Shown here: positions 7,597 through 16,636 of the stretch, one piece after another
Numbering within the stretch: position 1 is the stretch's first letter
How the letters are laid out: the number at the start of each line of letters is the position of its first letter
Assembly (NCBI GenBank): GCA_902624045.1
Contig: CACNVX010000007.1
Location: forward strand, 1-53,935
Length of the DNA stretch: 53,935 nt
Reading direction: 5' to 3'
Origin: an uncultured Pelagibacteraceae bacterium
GTDB taxonomy: Bacteria > Pseudomonadota > Alphaproteobacteria > Pelagibacterales > Pelagibacteraceae
The notes under the pieces: generated by a model
Database searches by the model: none
What the model saw: the letters and a program-made list of their open reading frames with translations, nothing else
Told to the model about the DNA's origin: nothing
Translations under genes and position numbers: made by a program

Positions 7597-8541
7597 ATGA
7601 TTAATAAAGATTTGAAAGTAGCTGTACTTGGTGCAGGAGCAATGGGTTGTTTGTTTGGTGGTTTACTCGCTGAAAAAGGTTTAAACGTGATTTTAATTGA
7701 CGTTTGGAAAGAACATGTAGATGCGATAAATAAAGATGGCTTGAAAATGGATGGACATGGTGGTGACCGAGTAATCCAAGTCAGAGCAACTTCAGATCCG
7801 TCCTCTTTGGATAAAGTGGATGCTGTTATTGTCATGTGTAAAGCAACAGCTTTGGATCCAGCATTAAATAGTATTAAAAATATTATAGGAGATAAAACAG
7901 TGTTCATGTCTTTTCAAAATGGTATTGGTCATGAAGCAATTATTCAAAGTATAGTGGGTAATGAAAAAGTAATTGGTGGAACAACTACTCAAGCTTCAAA
8001 TATTTTAGGACCAGGACATATAATGAATCATGGCTCCTTACCATCTTGGATTGGAGAGTACGAAGGAGGAATTTCTGATCGGATTAAAGAGATAGCAGAT
8101 ACTTTTACAGCTCATAATCTTGAGATGATTGCTGCAGAAGATGTAAAAAAAAGAAAATGGATGAAACTTTTTGCTTTAACAGCAATTGGTCCATTGTCTG
8201 CAATTTTTGATCTTCATCATACTGACTTATATATAAACAACAAAGCAAATGAAGTATCTCGTGGTTTAGGTAAAGAAATAATTTTAGAAACTAGAGAAGT
8301 TGCACTTGCTGATGGTGTAAATGTTTCTGAGGATGAATGCTTATTTATGTTTAATAAAATTGTAGATTCAATGCAAACTAACAAGTCATCAATGGCTTTT
8401 GATGTTCAATACAAGAGAAAAACTGAAGTAGACTTTATTAGTGGTGCAGTTTCAAAAATAGGTAAAAAACATGGCGTTAAAACACCGTTAAATGATCTTA
8501 TGTATAAAATGATTAAAGTGAAAGAAGGTATGTACAGCTAA
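7597..8541 (+). CDS. Ketopantoate reductase (PanE/ApbA) family oxidoreductase
   Basis: This 314-residue protein has the N-terminal Rossmann motif LGAGAMGCLFG (G12, G14, G17), the mid-protein KKRKWMKLFA stretch holding the conserved catalytic Lys, and the C-terminal helical domain of the family (SSMAFDVQYKRKTEVDFISG). Classical PanE reduces 2-ketopantoate with NADPH for pantothenate synthesis. The family also contains reductases of other 2-keto or aldehyde acids. Its location in a sugar-acid region, divergent from the DUF1907 gene, suggests a catabolic relative rather than the biosynthetic enzyme, so no gene symbol is given. Confidence 0.85.
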   Translation: MINKDLKVAVLGAGAMGCLFGGLLAEKGLNVILIDVWKEHVDAINKDGLKMDGHGGDRVIQVRATSDPSSLDKVDAVIVMCKATALDPALNSIKNIIGDKTVFMSFQNGIGHEAIIQSIVGNEKVIGGTTTQASNILGPGHIMNHGSLPSWIGEYEGGISDRIKEIADTFTAHNLEMIAAEDVKKRKWMKLFALTAIGPLSAIFDLHHTDLYINNKANEVSRGLGKEIILETREVALADGVNVSEDECLFMFNKIVDSMQTNKSSMAFDVQYKRKTEVDFISGAVSKIGKKHGVKTPLNDLMYKMIKVKEGMYS

Positions 8542-8626
8542 ATGCTAACTTCTTTTCACGATGCAAACTATTTAACCACAGCACCAAAACATTGAAATTA
8601 CTTAAATGATAAAATAAATTTAATTT

Positions 8627-9607
8627 ATGAAAAATAATCTTTACAAAAAATTATCAGAAGATGGCTTTTTAATTGTTAGAAATATTCTTAATTTTAAAAA
8701 AGATCTTAAACCTATTCTTAATGATATGGAATTCGTTATGGACTGCCTAATAAACAAATATGGAAAACGTAAAGATATTAAAAAGGTTTTAAATTTTGAT
8801 TTTAAAAAAAAATACACATATATCTCAAAATTAAATATCAATGACCTTGATCAGTATTTCAATACGAGATTACCAAGAGACCACGTTAAAAAAAATAGTG
8901 ATTATTTTGCAACCCACTCATTATGGAATTTGATTACAAATAAAAAAATTCTTGATGTTGTTGAAAAAATATTAGGTAAAGAGATAATGTCAAATCCAGT
9001 TCAAAATACAAGAATTAAGCAACCAGAAAAAAAATTACCTAAAGCATCTGTCCATGATGGATTAAGCGGTAAAACCCCATGGCATCAAGACGCTGCAGTA
9101 TTAAATACAAAAGGACAAAAATTAACTGATATGGTTACAGTCTGGATACCTTTCACTAAAACTACGAAAAGAAATGGCTGTATGATTACTGTTAAAAAAA
9201 TAAATAAAATTGGATTACTCAATCATATATCAGGTTACAGAGGACAAGTTGAAATTAAAAATAGTGAACTTTTAGATAAAATGGAACATGTTTATCTTGA
9301 AGCAAATGTTGGAGATATAATACTTTTACACAAACATTCAATCCATTGCTCCTTACGTAATAGATCAAACGATTTTAGAATAAGCGCAGATTTAAGATAC
9401 AATATTGCTGGACAACCCTCGGGTAGAGAACCTCTTCCAAATTTTTATGTAAGAAGTAAAAATAAAAAAAATATTCAGATAAAAAATTTTAAACAATGGT
9501 TGACCCTATGGGAAAAGGCCAAAGAGAAACGTACAGGAAAATATGCCTTTAAATATCCACTACCTACATTTAAGGATAATAAGAGAGACTTATCAAATTT
9601 AGTTTAA
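8627..9607 (+). CDS. Phytanoyl-CoA dioxygenase (PhyH) family protein
   Basis: A 326-residue non-haem Fe(II)/2-oxoglutarate-type oxygenase. The metal ligands are visible as H153 and D155 in PWHQDAAVLN and H240 in SIHCSLRN, and R251 in DFRISADLRY is the expected 2-oxoglutarate-binding Arg. PhyH enzymes hydroxylate a wide range of small molecules, and several copies per genome are usual in SAR11-like bacteria. It follows the PanE-like gene by 85 bases and precedes a hydroxyacid dehydrogenase by 13 bases, so the last two are likely co-transcribed. An oxidised product could be passed to that dehydrogenase. Substrate unknown. Confidence 0.88.
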   Translation: MKNNLYKKLSEDGFLIVRNILNFKKDLKPILNDMEFVMDCLINKYGKRKDIKKVLNFDFKKKYTYISKLNINDLDQYFNTRLPRDHVKKNSDYFATHSLWNLITNKKILDVVEKILGKEIMSNPVQNTRIKQPEKKLPKASVHDGLSGKTPWHQDAAVLNTKGQKLTDMVTVWIPFTKTTKRNGCMITVKKINKIGLLNHISGYRGQVEIKNSELLDKMEHVYLEANVGDIILLHKHSIHCSLRNRSNDFRISADLRYNIAGQPSGREPLPNFYVRSKNKKNIQIKNFKQWLTLWEKAKEKRTGKYAFKYPLPTFKDNKRDLSNLV

Positions 9608-9620
9608 TAATTTAAAACTA

Positions 9621-10544
9621 ATGATCAAAATTTTAATAACTGAATTTATAAATCAAAATAGTATTAATAATTTAAAAAAAAAATTTGAAATAAAATATGA
9701 TGAGAAAATTTATGAAAATAAATTAAAGCTTGAAAATATTATCCATAATTATGAAGGTTTAATTGTAAGAAACAAAACCCAAGTAGACAGCAATGTTTTA
9801 AAAAACGCAAAAAAACTTAAATTTATAGGTAGATTAGGTGTTGGTTTAGATAATATTGATACAGAATTTTGTAAAAATAAGAATATTCATGTTCAACCTG
9901 CAACAGGCATGAATGCTGACTCTGTTGCTGAATATGTTGTTTCGTCGTCTATGTCTCTTATAAAAAAAATTCCAATGTTTCATAATGGAACTATTAAAGG
10001 TGAATGGCCAAGAACAGCAATAAGGTCTGCAGAAATAAATCAAAAATTTTTAGGCATAATAGGATTCGGTACAATCGGAAAAAAAGTTGCTAAATTTTGT
10101 TCAAAAAACGGTTTAAAAATTCTAGCCTATGATCCTTATATTAACGAGATAAATGATAAAGAAATTGATGCCAAATTATCAAATTTAAACGAGATATATG
10201 AAAAGTCAGATATTATTTCCATACACCTTCCTTTAACTGATGAAACAAAAAATATGATAAATAAATCATCATTTTCTAAAATGAAAAATAATCCAATTAT
10301 AATAAATACTTCTCGAGGAAGTATTATTAATGAAAATGATTTAATTGATGCTTACCATGAAAAAATTATTTCTGGATTTGCTCTAGATGTTTTTGAAAAC
10401 GAGCCAATAGAAAGTAAATTTTATAATAAAATTGTACCAGGTATGAATTGCATCTTAACACCTCATATTTCTGGTGTTACTACAGAATCAAATATTAGAG
10501 TAAGTGATTTTATAGTCAAAAAAATTATTAATTTTTTTAATTAA
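9621..10544 (+). CDS. D-2-hydroxyacid dehydrogenase (SerA-like)
   Basis: A complete 307-residue NAD-dependent D-2-hydroxyacid dehydrogenase. GFGTIG (148-153) is the dinucleotide motif and YDPY at 170-173 ends the strand that selects NAD. The catalytic set is R232 in NTSRGS, E261 in ENEP and H282 in TPHISG. It lacks the C-terminal ACT-type domain of long phosphoglycerate dehydrogenases. It is downstream of the PhyH gene and overlaps the convergent Gfo/Idh gene by 8 bases. Together with two further paralogues in this region it probably interconverts sugar-derived 2-keto and 2-hydroxy acids. Confidence 0.88.
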   Translation: MIKILITEFINQNSINNLKKKFEIKYDEKIYENKLKLENIIHNYEGLIVRNKTQVDSNVLKNAKKLKFIGRLGVGLDNIDTEFCKNKNIHVQPATGMNADSVAEYVVSSSMSLIKKIPMFHNGTIKGEWPRTAIRSAEINQKFLGIIGFGTIGKKVAKFCSKNGLKILAYDPYINEINDKEIDAKLSNLNEIYEKSDIISIHLPLTDETKNMINKSSFSKMKNNPIIINTSRGSIINENDLIDAYHEKIISGFALDVFENEPIESKFYNKIVPGMNCILTPHISGVTTESNIRVSDFIVKKIINFFN

Positions 10545-11619
10545 TTATTTCTTCTAAATATATTAATCGTCTTTGTTTTATTGATTGTTCAGCAGCCTCA
10601 CCTACTGATACTGCAATTAAGCCATCCTCTATAGAAACTTCTGGGCTAGTATTATTTTCAATTGCTTTTAAAAAAGCTAAGTGTTCATAGTAAGTAGATC
10701 CATGATGATGACCAGCCTCAATAATTTTTTTATCTACCTCAATATTTTCTATGTGTGTTTTTCCTTCTCTCAATCCAATTCTTAAATTCGAGGAGGTTTT
10801 ACCTGAGTCATTAGATGGAACTGAAGTTTCAATTTTTCCTTTATTTCCAGTTGCAACAAGCTCCTCTTGCATTTCTGAATTTTCTGCAAACATACAAAGC
10901 TCAAGTAAACTTCTTGCTCCATTTTCAAAATTTACAACAACATATGCGTTATCAATTATATCTGGTTTTTTGCCATTATATATTTCATCTAAATGGTTAA
11001 CATCTTGACCACCACTTGCATATACACTGAGTGGCTCGCTTCGAATAATCAATCTCATTAAGTCAAAAAAATGACAACATTTTTCGACAAGAGTACCACC
11101 TGTATTTTCTTCAAAACGATTCCAATTTTCTACTTTTTTCAAAAAAGGAAATCTGTGTTCTCTAATAGTTAAAGTTTTTAAATCACCAATTTTGTCATTA
11201 TGAATTTCATTAATAAACTTTGAAACTGGCGGCATATATCTGTACTCCATTGCAGTCCAAAATACTGAAGGATAATCTTTAGTAAGATTTTTTATTTCCA
11301 AGCAATCTTTTGTATTATTGCAGAGTGGTTTTTCTACTAATATATGTTTTTTAGTTTTAATAACGTCCTTTAGGATTTCTATATGTGTAAAGTTTGGAGA
11401 TGAAATTAAGTATACATCTACAATATTTTTCTCAATCATTTCTAAATGATTTTTAAAACAAGAAACTTCTGTTTTTAGAATTTCTTTACACTGATTTAAT
11501 GAGTCTTCATTAGGATCAACAAGTGCTACTACTTCTGCATTATCAATTAAAGATATATTTAAAATATGTTCTCGAGCCATTGTGCCAGCTCCAATTATTC
11601 CATATTTTATTTTTTTCAT
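10537..11619 (-). CDS. Gfo/Idh/MocA family oxidoreductase
   Basis: A 360-residue NAD(P)-linked sugar/cyclitol oxidoreductase. It starts with YGIIGAGTMAREH (Rossmann, residues 6-18), has EKPLC at 96-100, and carries the substrate-domain stretch GGTLVEKCCHFFDLMRL, including the His-x-x-Asp pair expected near the catalytic site. It lies 30 bases downstream of the cytochrome c peroxidase-like gene on the same strand and ends inside the convergent hydroxyacid dehydrogenase gene. The family resemblance is to inositol 2-dehydrogenase and dehydrogenases of modified sugars, but the substrate is not determined. Confidence 0.88.
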   Translation of the reverse strand: MKKIKYGIIGAGTMAREHILNISLIDNAEVVALVDPNEDSLNQCKEILKTEVSCFKNHLEMIEKNIVDVYLISSPNFTHIEILKDVIKTKKHILVEKPLCNNTKDCLEIKNLTKDYPSVFWTAMEYRYMPPVSKFINEIHNDKIGDLKTLTIREHRFPFLKKVENWNRFEENTGGTLVEKCCHFFDLMRLIIRSEPLSVYASGGQDVNHLDEIYNGKKPDIIDNAYVVVNFENGARSLLELCMFAENSEMQEELVATGNKGKIETSVPSNDSGKTSSNLRIGLREGKTHIENIEVDKKIIEAGHHHGSTYYEHLAFLKAIENNTSPEVSIEDGLIAVSVGEAAEQSIKQRRLIYLEEIIN

Positions 11620-11649
11620 TTATTATTTTTTAATATAAAATTTTAAAAC

Positions 11650-12987
11650 CTAATCTACTTTTAATCCACTTGGCACCCTATTAGGTTTTCCTAATGGTCT
11701 TTGATTTCCACTTCTTCCAGTAAGAGATTCAAGAAAAGCAACTAATTGATCAATTTCTTTTTCATTCAAATTAATTGGTTGAATGTCAATACTAGAAATT
11801 ATTCTATCTTGTTCTCTTTTGTCTGAAAAAGTAACAAAATCTATTTGTTCTAACCAAGGAGCATTTGGTAAATTTGCGTATTCAGGTTTCCAGCTTTTAT
11901 TCATATTTATTGGATCTAAATGATGTTTAATTATACCTTTTAGAGTTGGATAAGCTCCATTATGTCCATAAGGTGCTGTCAAAGAAACATTTCTAAGTGC
12001 TGGTGTTTTGAAATTATACATATCTTTAACATTATCAGTCTCAACCATACGGCCTACATCACGTGCATAAGGATCGAAAGGTCTTGTCCTTCCAGGTCCA
12101 AACTGAGGAATACCAATTGAATGAAATTTTTGGTCTGATAACAAGGAACCAGAGTGACAAGAACTACAGTTTGCCTTTCCATAAAACAACTGCATACCTT
12201 TTATTTGATTTAAAGTTAGAGCCGATTTATCACCATTTAAATAATCATCAAATGGAGTATCAAACGATGTCCATTCATGAATTTCGAATGCTGCAATAGA
12301 ATTTACAATGTGTGTAATATTTATATCTAAAGCAGTGTCAACATCATCAAAAGCATTTTTAAATAATTGAACATATTCTGGTATTGCTCGAATTCTATTT
12401 GATATAACTGGCCACACAGCATCTATTCTCATACTGTCCTTACCAACTTTAGAAACTAAACCAATTATCTCGTTTTCACCTGGATTACCTGCCATCTCAA
12501 ATTGTCTAGTCATTGGAAACAAAGCTTGAACTGCAACAATATTATCTAGGCCCTTAGGAAGAGCCTCTTGTGCAGGTGTATTAAAATTGTTACCAAATAT
12601 ATTTGATTTAGTTACTCGGCCATCATGTAATAAAGTAGTTATGTCTTTAAACCCTAAATTCCATAGTGCCAAAGCATTTCTTGGAACACGTTTTTTAATT
12701 CTATCAGATCCAACACCAGCCGTCCTATTTAAGCCAATACCTATTCCTCCTTCGCCAATTCCTAATGAAAGACCATCAGAACCTCCTAATTCATGACTAT
12801 GACAAGTCGCACAAGCGATATTTCGATTTGCAGATAAAATCTTGTCATGAAACAACAATCTACCAATTTTTACTTTTTCCATATCAACTTTATGGAAATC
12901 ATCAATTGTTAAAGGTTTCGGTAAATCAGTTGCGTATGTTTTATTTACTGAGATTAAAAATGGAATTATAAATATTATTAATTTTAT
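11650..12987 (-). CDS. Diheme cytochrome c peroxidase / MauG-like protein
   Basis: Two haem c motifs are present: CATCHSH (C59, C62, H63 in the numbering used here) and CSSCHSG in the second half, with the LFHDKILSANRNIACATCH context typical of the bacterial diheme peroxidase family. A hydrophobic signal sequence (KLIIFIIPFLISVNKTYA) predicts export to the periplasm. The start is a problem: the frame stays open to 13413, but residues upstream of the signal are antisense to the Sel1 gene and look non-coding. No ATG, GTG or TTG lies near the signal; the coordinates given assume an ATA at 12985-12987 (445 aa). It probably removes peroxide or oxidises a small periplasmic substrate. Confidence 0.82.
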   Translation of the reverse strand: MKLIIFIIPFLISVNKTYATDLPKPLTIDDFHKVDMEKVKIGRLLFHDKILSANRNIACATCHSHELGGSDGLSLGIGEGGIGIGLNRTAGVGSDRIKKRVPRNALALWNLGFKDITTLLHDGRVTKSNIFGNNFNTPAQEALPKGLDNIVAVQALFPMTRQFEMAGNPGENEIIGLVSKVGKDSMRIDAVWPVISNRIRAIPEYVQLFKNAFDDVDTALDINITHIVNSIAAFEIHEWTSFDTPFDDYLNGDKSALTLNQIKGMQLFYGKANCSSCHSGSLLSDQKFHSIGIPQFGPGRTRPFDPYARDVGRMVETDNVKDMYNFKTPALRNVSLTAPYGHNGAYPTLKGIIKHHLDPINMNKSWKPEYANLPNAPWLEQIDFVTFSDKREQDRIISSIDIQPINLNEKEIDQLVAFLESLTGRSGNQRPLGKPNRVPSGLKVD

Positions 12988-13458
12988 ATGTTTAAATATA
13001 TTTTTATACTTTTGTTCTTCCCAGCTATAGTTTTTGCAGAAATTGAAAATGCTAGAGATTTGATGGAAGAAGGAAAATTTAAAGAAGCTATGGAAGAACT
13101 TATGCCAGCAGCTAGATCGGGTAATGCTGATGCTGAGGAACTTATTGGTATTATGTACGCTATGGGTCTTGGTGTTGAAAGAGATGATGTTAGAGCTTTT
13201 GAGTGGTATCTCAGATCTTCTATGAAAGGTCATCCTGGTGCTCAATCTGGAGTTGGATGGTATTACGAAATTGGAAGAGGCCTTCCTGCTCCTGATCTTG
13301 TTAGAGCATATATGTGGTATGGTTTGTCTGCTATCGGTGGTGACCCTGATGCAGCAATTTCTCAGGAAGAGGTAATAAAAAAAATGACTCCTGAACAAAT
13401 TGAAAAAGCTCATATTCTCATAAAAGATTACAAATCATGGATATATCCTTTTAGATAA
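12988..13458 (+). CDS. Exported Sel1/TPR-repeat protein
   Basis: This 156-residue protein has a clear signal peptide (MFKYIFILLFFPAIVFA) followed by alpha-helical Sel1-like repeats: AEELIGIMYAMGLGVERDD, AFEWYLRSSMKGHPGAQSG, and VRAYMWYGLSAIGGDPDAA. Sel1 proteins are protein-interaction scaffolds, usually periplasmic. Its ATG directly abuts the presumed 5' end of the divergent cytochrome gene, leaving no intergenic promoter, so its promoter must lie within that gene. A hairpin at 13457-13483 follows the stop. Function unknown; a partner role for the peroxidase is only a guess. Confidence 0.8.
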   Translation: MFKYIFILLFFPAIVFAEIENARDLMEEGKFKEAMEELMPAARSGNADAEELIGIMYAMGLGVERDDVRAFEWYLRSSMKGHPGAQSGVGWYYEIGRGLPAPDLVRAYMWYGLSAIGGDPDAAISQEEVIKKMTPEQIEKAHILIKDYKSWIYPFR

Positions 13459-13483
13459 TGAGGCGAAATAAATTCGCCCCATT
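13457..13483. terminator. Hairpin between convergent Sel1 and dctP genes
   Basis: AATGAGGCGAA and TTCGCCCCATT pair across the 5-base loop ATAAA, with one mismatch in an 11-base stem. It sits in the 42-base gap between convergent genes, starting within the Sel1 stop codon. No long T-run follows on either strand, so it may be an RNA 3'-end stabiliser or a weak bidirectional terminator. Confidence 0.5.
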
Positions 13484-13500
13484 AAAAAATAATCTAAAAA

Positions 13501-14553
13501 TTATAAATCTTTTTTGTATGCGCTCGATGCTCTTTTCTCTGCACTTGCAACTGCTTTTGTTAAAGCGTTAAAAATTTCTTTTCCACCTTTAACATTCGCT
13601 TTAAACCAATCATACACAGGACTAGCTTCTTTTTTAAAACTAGCTTTTTGATCAGGTGTAGGAACATATAAATCTCCACCACCAGCTACAAAGTCCTCGT
13701 AAGCTTTGATTGATTTTCTCTTTGGAGAAGCAAAAGTCGCTTGTTGTAAAGCATAGAAACCATCAGTCACAACTTTTTTTAGATCTGATGACATAGACTC
13801 ATACTTTGCATTATTCATCCACCATAATGCCCCCATGTATGCATGACCATCTAATGTTACATATTTTAGACCTGCATCAGGAAACTTCATGTTCATAATA
13901 TCAGTTATTCCATTTTTTGAACCCTCAACTACACCAGTTTGAAATGATGTAAACAATTCAGGCCATGGTATAGGAGTTGGAGATGCCCCTAACGCTCTAA
14001 CAAGTTCTTGAGGTAAATCAGCTACAACTGTTCTAATTTTTAAACCTTTCATGTCAGATGGGTTTGCAATTCTTCTTTTTGTATTTGCAAAATTTCTCCA
14101 TCCTCCGGTGTTTCCAATTGTCATCAACCTAATTGAGTCATTAGAATCTTTTAGAGCCATTTTTCTCATAGTTCTTACAAAATCACCTTGCATAACATCT
14201 TCAGCAATCCTGTCGTCAGCCATTAGATAAGGTAAATCTAAAACTTGAACATATGGGAATACACCAGCTGCTCCTCCAGAAGTCGATATATAAATATCTA
14301 TACTTCCATCAGATACACCTTGTAAACACTCTGCACCTTTGGAACAAAGTTGGGTTCCTACAAACAACTCTACAGCTATTTTTCCATTTGATGCCGCTTC
14401 AACATAGTTTTTAAAAACTACTGCACCATCGTAATCTTCGTCTTGATCATTAGAATTCATTGTCATTCTCAAGTTATAGTCTGCAGCTGATACAGATGCT
14501 GTAAAACTGATTAAGAATAAAAATGAAAAAAATGACTTAATTATTTTACTCAT
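13501..14553 (-). CDS. dctP: TRAP transporter substrate-binding protein DctP
   Basis: A 350-residue periplasmic solute-binding protein. The first 23 residues form a signal peptide ending SVSA. The DctP signature follows: GLKIRTVVADLPQEL, containing the conserved Arg that binds a substrate carboxylate, then GASPTPIPWPELFTSFQTG. It is the last gene of a dctQ-dctM-dctP order on the minus strand, 87 bases after dctM. The start has a strong purine-rich ribosome site (GGGGGGAA on the minus strand). The conserved Arg predicts an organic- or sugar-acid ligand, in keeping with the surrounding catabolic genes; the ligand itself is not known. Confidence 0.92.
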   Translation of the reverse strand: MSKIIKSFFSFLFLISFTASVSAADYNLRMTMNSNDQDEDYDGAVVFKNYVEAASNGKIAVELFVGTQLCSKGAECLQGVSDGSIDIYISTSGGAAGVFPYVQVLDLPYLMADDRIAEDVMQGDFVRTMRKMALKDSNDSIRLMTIGNTGGWRNFANTKRRIANPSDMKGLKIRTVVADLPQELVRALGASPTPIPWPELFTSFQTGVVEGSKNGITDIMNMKFPDAGLKYVTLDGHAYMGALWWMNNAKYESMSSDLKKVVTDGFYALQQATFASPKRKSIKAYEDFVAGGGDLYVPTPDQKASFKKEASPVYDWFKANVKGGKEIFNALTKAVASAEKRASSAYKKDL

Positions 14554-14640
14554 AATTATTTCCCCCCGATTAATATTTATTATTTAAACTATACTTAAAT
14601 TGAATTAGAGAGTCTATGAACTAGTAAAAAAATTGTAAAG
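14554..14640 (-). promoter_or_regulatory. dctM-dctP gap with a TTAAGTATAG box and strong RBS
   Basis: Read on the minus strand, the gap contains CAATTTAAGTATAGTTTAAA at about 14583-14602, which shares the TTAAGTATA core of the boxes at 3651-3699. Next to the dctP start is the purine run CGGGGGGAAATAATT, an unusually strong ribosome site for this genome. The layout suggests that the binding protein is transcribed or translated at a higher level than the two membrane subunits, as is common for TRAP systems. Confidence 0.4.
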
Positions 14641-15930
14641 TTATTTTGCAAATCCAGTAAGCAAAGGGATGGTCATGGATATTGATGGAAAATAAGTAAT
14701 TAAAAATATAACTATAGCCTCTACGGCTAAGAAAGGCAATATAGCTTTTGCAATGGTTTCAACTCTTTCTCCTGATACAGAGGATGCCACAAATAAAACA
14801 AGTCCCATTGGTGGTGTTGCTAAACCTACTGTTAAATTAACAGACATAATAATTGCAAAATGAACGGGGTGAACTCCTAACTCAACAAAAACTGGTCCAA
14901 GAATTGGTCCTAAGATAATTATCGCTGGACCTGCATCTAAAAACATTCCTACAATAAATAATAAAATATTTATTAGAAATAATAAAATATATGGATTATC
15001 AGTTAATCCTAAAACAAAAGCTGCAAGATGTTCAGGTGCATGTGATAAACTCACTACCGTTTTGAAAGCCATTGCAGCCCCTACCAAAAGTAGAACTACA
15101 GAAGAAACCATGGCTGCCTTTGTCATGACTTTTGGGATATCTTTCAATTTTAAAGATTTTAAAACAAACAAACCTATAAACATTGCATAAGCTGCAGCCA
15201 CAGCTGATGCTTCTGTTGGTGTAAAAATTCCACCGAGAATTCCTCCTAAAATAATAACTGGTGTCATTAAAGGAAAAAAAGCTTTAAGAGATGCTTTGCC
15301 TCTTTGGCTCCAAGTTGTTTTTTCTGTCACTGCTGGAAAATTATATCTCTTCGCCATAAATTTAATTGTTATCATCAAACTAACTCCAACTAAAATTCCA
15401 GGAACAATCCCAGCTAAAAATAAAGCAGCAACACTCTCACCCATTACGTAAGCGTAAATAATCATTATGCCAGAAGGTGGAATGATTGGTCCGATTACAG
15501 AACTTGCAGCAGTGATAGCTGCAGCAAATTTTTTTGTATAACCTTGTTTTTCCATAGCAGGTATTAGCATTGAACCAATTGCTGATGTATCAGCTACTGC
15601 AGAACCTGATAAACCAGCAAACAACATAGACGTCAAAACATTTACATGAGCTAATCCACCTTTTAAATGTCCCATCATAGCCTGACTAAATTCAACCAAT
15701 CGAAGCGTTATTCCACCTCTATTCATTAATTCTCCAGCTAACATAAAAAAAGGTATGGCCATGAGAGGAAAGCTATCTATCCCATTATAAATATTTCTAT
15801 ATAACATTGCTCCATCTCTTGCCTGATCATTTAACCAAAGTAAAATTCCAGGTGCTGCCAATAATGCAAAAAATACCGGTAAACCAATTAACAAAAATAA
15901 TAAAAATAAAGGTAGAAACCAAACTAACAT
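14641..15930 (-). CDS. dctM: TRAP transporter large permease DctM
   Basis: A 429-residue, very hydrophobic protein with about 11-12 membrane spans. It has the DctM landmarks FFMLAGELMNRGGIT, LFAGLSGSAVADTSAIGSML and VIGPIIPPSGIMIIYA. This subunit carries the solute across the inner membrane using an ion gradient, with DctQ and the binding protein DctP. It follows dctQ by 2 bases and precedes dctP by 87 bases, giving one transport operon in the middle of the sugar-acid region. Confidence 0.94.
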   Translation of the reverse strand: MLVWFLPLFLLFLLIGLPVFFALLAAPGILLWLNDQARDGAMLYRNIYNGIDSFPLMAIPFFMLAGELMNRGGITLRLVEFSQAMMGHLKGGLAHVNVLTSMLFAGLSGSAVADTSAIGSMLIPAMEKQGYTKKFAAAITAASSVIGPIIPPSGIMIIYAYVMGESVAALFLAGIVPGILVGVSLMITIKFMAKRYNFPAVTEKTTWSQRGKASLKAFFPLMTPVIILGGILGGIFTPTEASAVAAAYAMFIGLFVLKSLKLKDIPKVMTKAAMVSSVVLLLVGAAMAFKTVVSLSHAPEHLAAFVLGLTDNPYILLFLINILLFIVGMFLDAGPAIIILGPILGPVFVELGVHPVHFAIIMSVNLTVGLATPPMGLVLFVASSVSGERVETIAKAILPFLAVEAIVIFLITYFPSISMTIPLLTGFAK

Positions 15931-15932
15931 TA

Positions 15933-16526
15933 TTATGTCTCCAGTTTTTGTTTATCGAGATCTTTTGGTAAATCTAATTTTCTAAAATTAGTAAGAATAT
16001 TTCGTAAAATTAATTCAATATTTACAGAGATTAAAAAAATAATTCCAATAGGCAGGGACATATACATCCAACCTAATTTAATTGGTTCTGCTTTCCCTCC
16101 AATCAAATGAAAAGGAATTTTTATAGATGAAGAATTAAAAATCCATCCTGCATTAATGTGTTTTAAACCTAATTCTAAACCTATAATTAAAACAATTAGT
16201 GAAATTACTAATAAAAATAATGTAAGTAGTGTTGAAATAACTTTTGGTAAAAATCTTTCTAATAAATCTATTGATACAAAACCTCCCCACCTATAGGCAG
16301 ATGGAGCTATCAATCCAGTCATCCATAACATCAAAAATCTAGCGACCTCATCAGGCCAAGGTAATGCGTTATTCAATATATATCTAAAAAATACTTGTAT
16401 AAGTATAACAATGACCATTAAAAAAATTGCTATCCAAGCAAATTGCCTGCCAATTCTTAAAAAAAAAGTATTTACTTTCTCAATAAAATTAAAAAAAAAT
16501 AGAAGAATATTAATTGTTAAATTCAC
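15933..16526 (-). CDS. dctQ: TRAP transporter small permease DctQ
   Basis: A 197-residue membrane protein with four predicted spans and the DctQ core FRYILNNALPWPDEVARFLMLWMTGL followed by GLIAPSAYRWGG (given here as adjoining parts). The small subunit pairs with DctM in the inner membrane. It is the first gene of the dctQMP operon and is divergent from the hydroxyacid dehydrogenase at 16637, with 110 bases between. That gap is AT-rich and presumably holds both promoters, but no clear box was found. Confidence 0.92.
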   Translation of the reverse strand: MNLTINILLFFFNFIEKVNTFFLRIGRQFAWIAIFLMVIVILIQVFFRYILNNALPWPDEVARFLMLWMTGLIAPSAYRWGGFVSIDLLERFLPKVISTLLTLFLLVISLIVLIIGLELGLKHINAGWIFNSSSIKIPFHLIGGKAEPIKLGWMYMSLPIGIIFLISVNIELILRNILTNFRKLDLPKDLDKQKLET

Positions 16527-16636
16527 AACTAAATTTATTTTAATTATTAAATAAATACAACTTTAATCAAAAAACTAATTTACTTTATAGAATAATTCTC
16601 GTATTAAAAATGTTCTCTTAAAATTGATATATAATT

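Noticed and set aside
8542-8595. 17-codon frame directly after the PanE-like stop (MLTSFHDANYLTTAPKH)
   Set aside because: Too short, no ribosome site, and no sign of conservation; treated as spacer before the PhyH gene.
12988-13413. Extension of the cytochrome c peroxidase-like frame by about 140 residues upstream of the signal sequence
   Set aside because: The extra residues are antisense to the well-supported Sel1-repeat gene, rich in Ser/Phe/Asn as expected of a shadow frame, and would place the signal peptide mid-protein.
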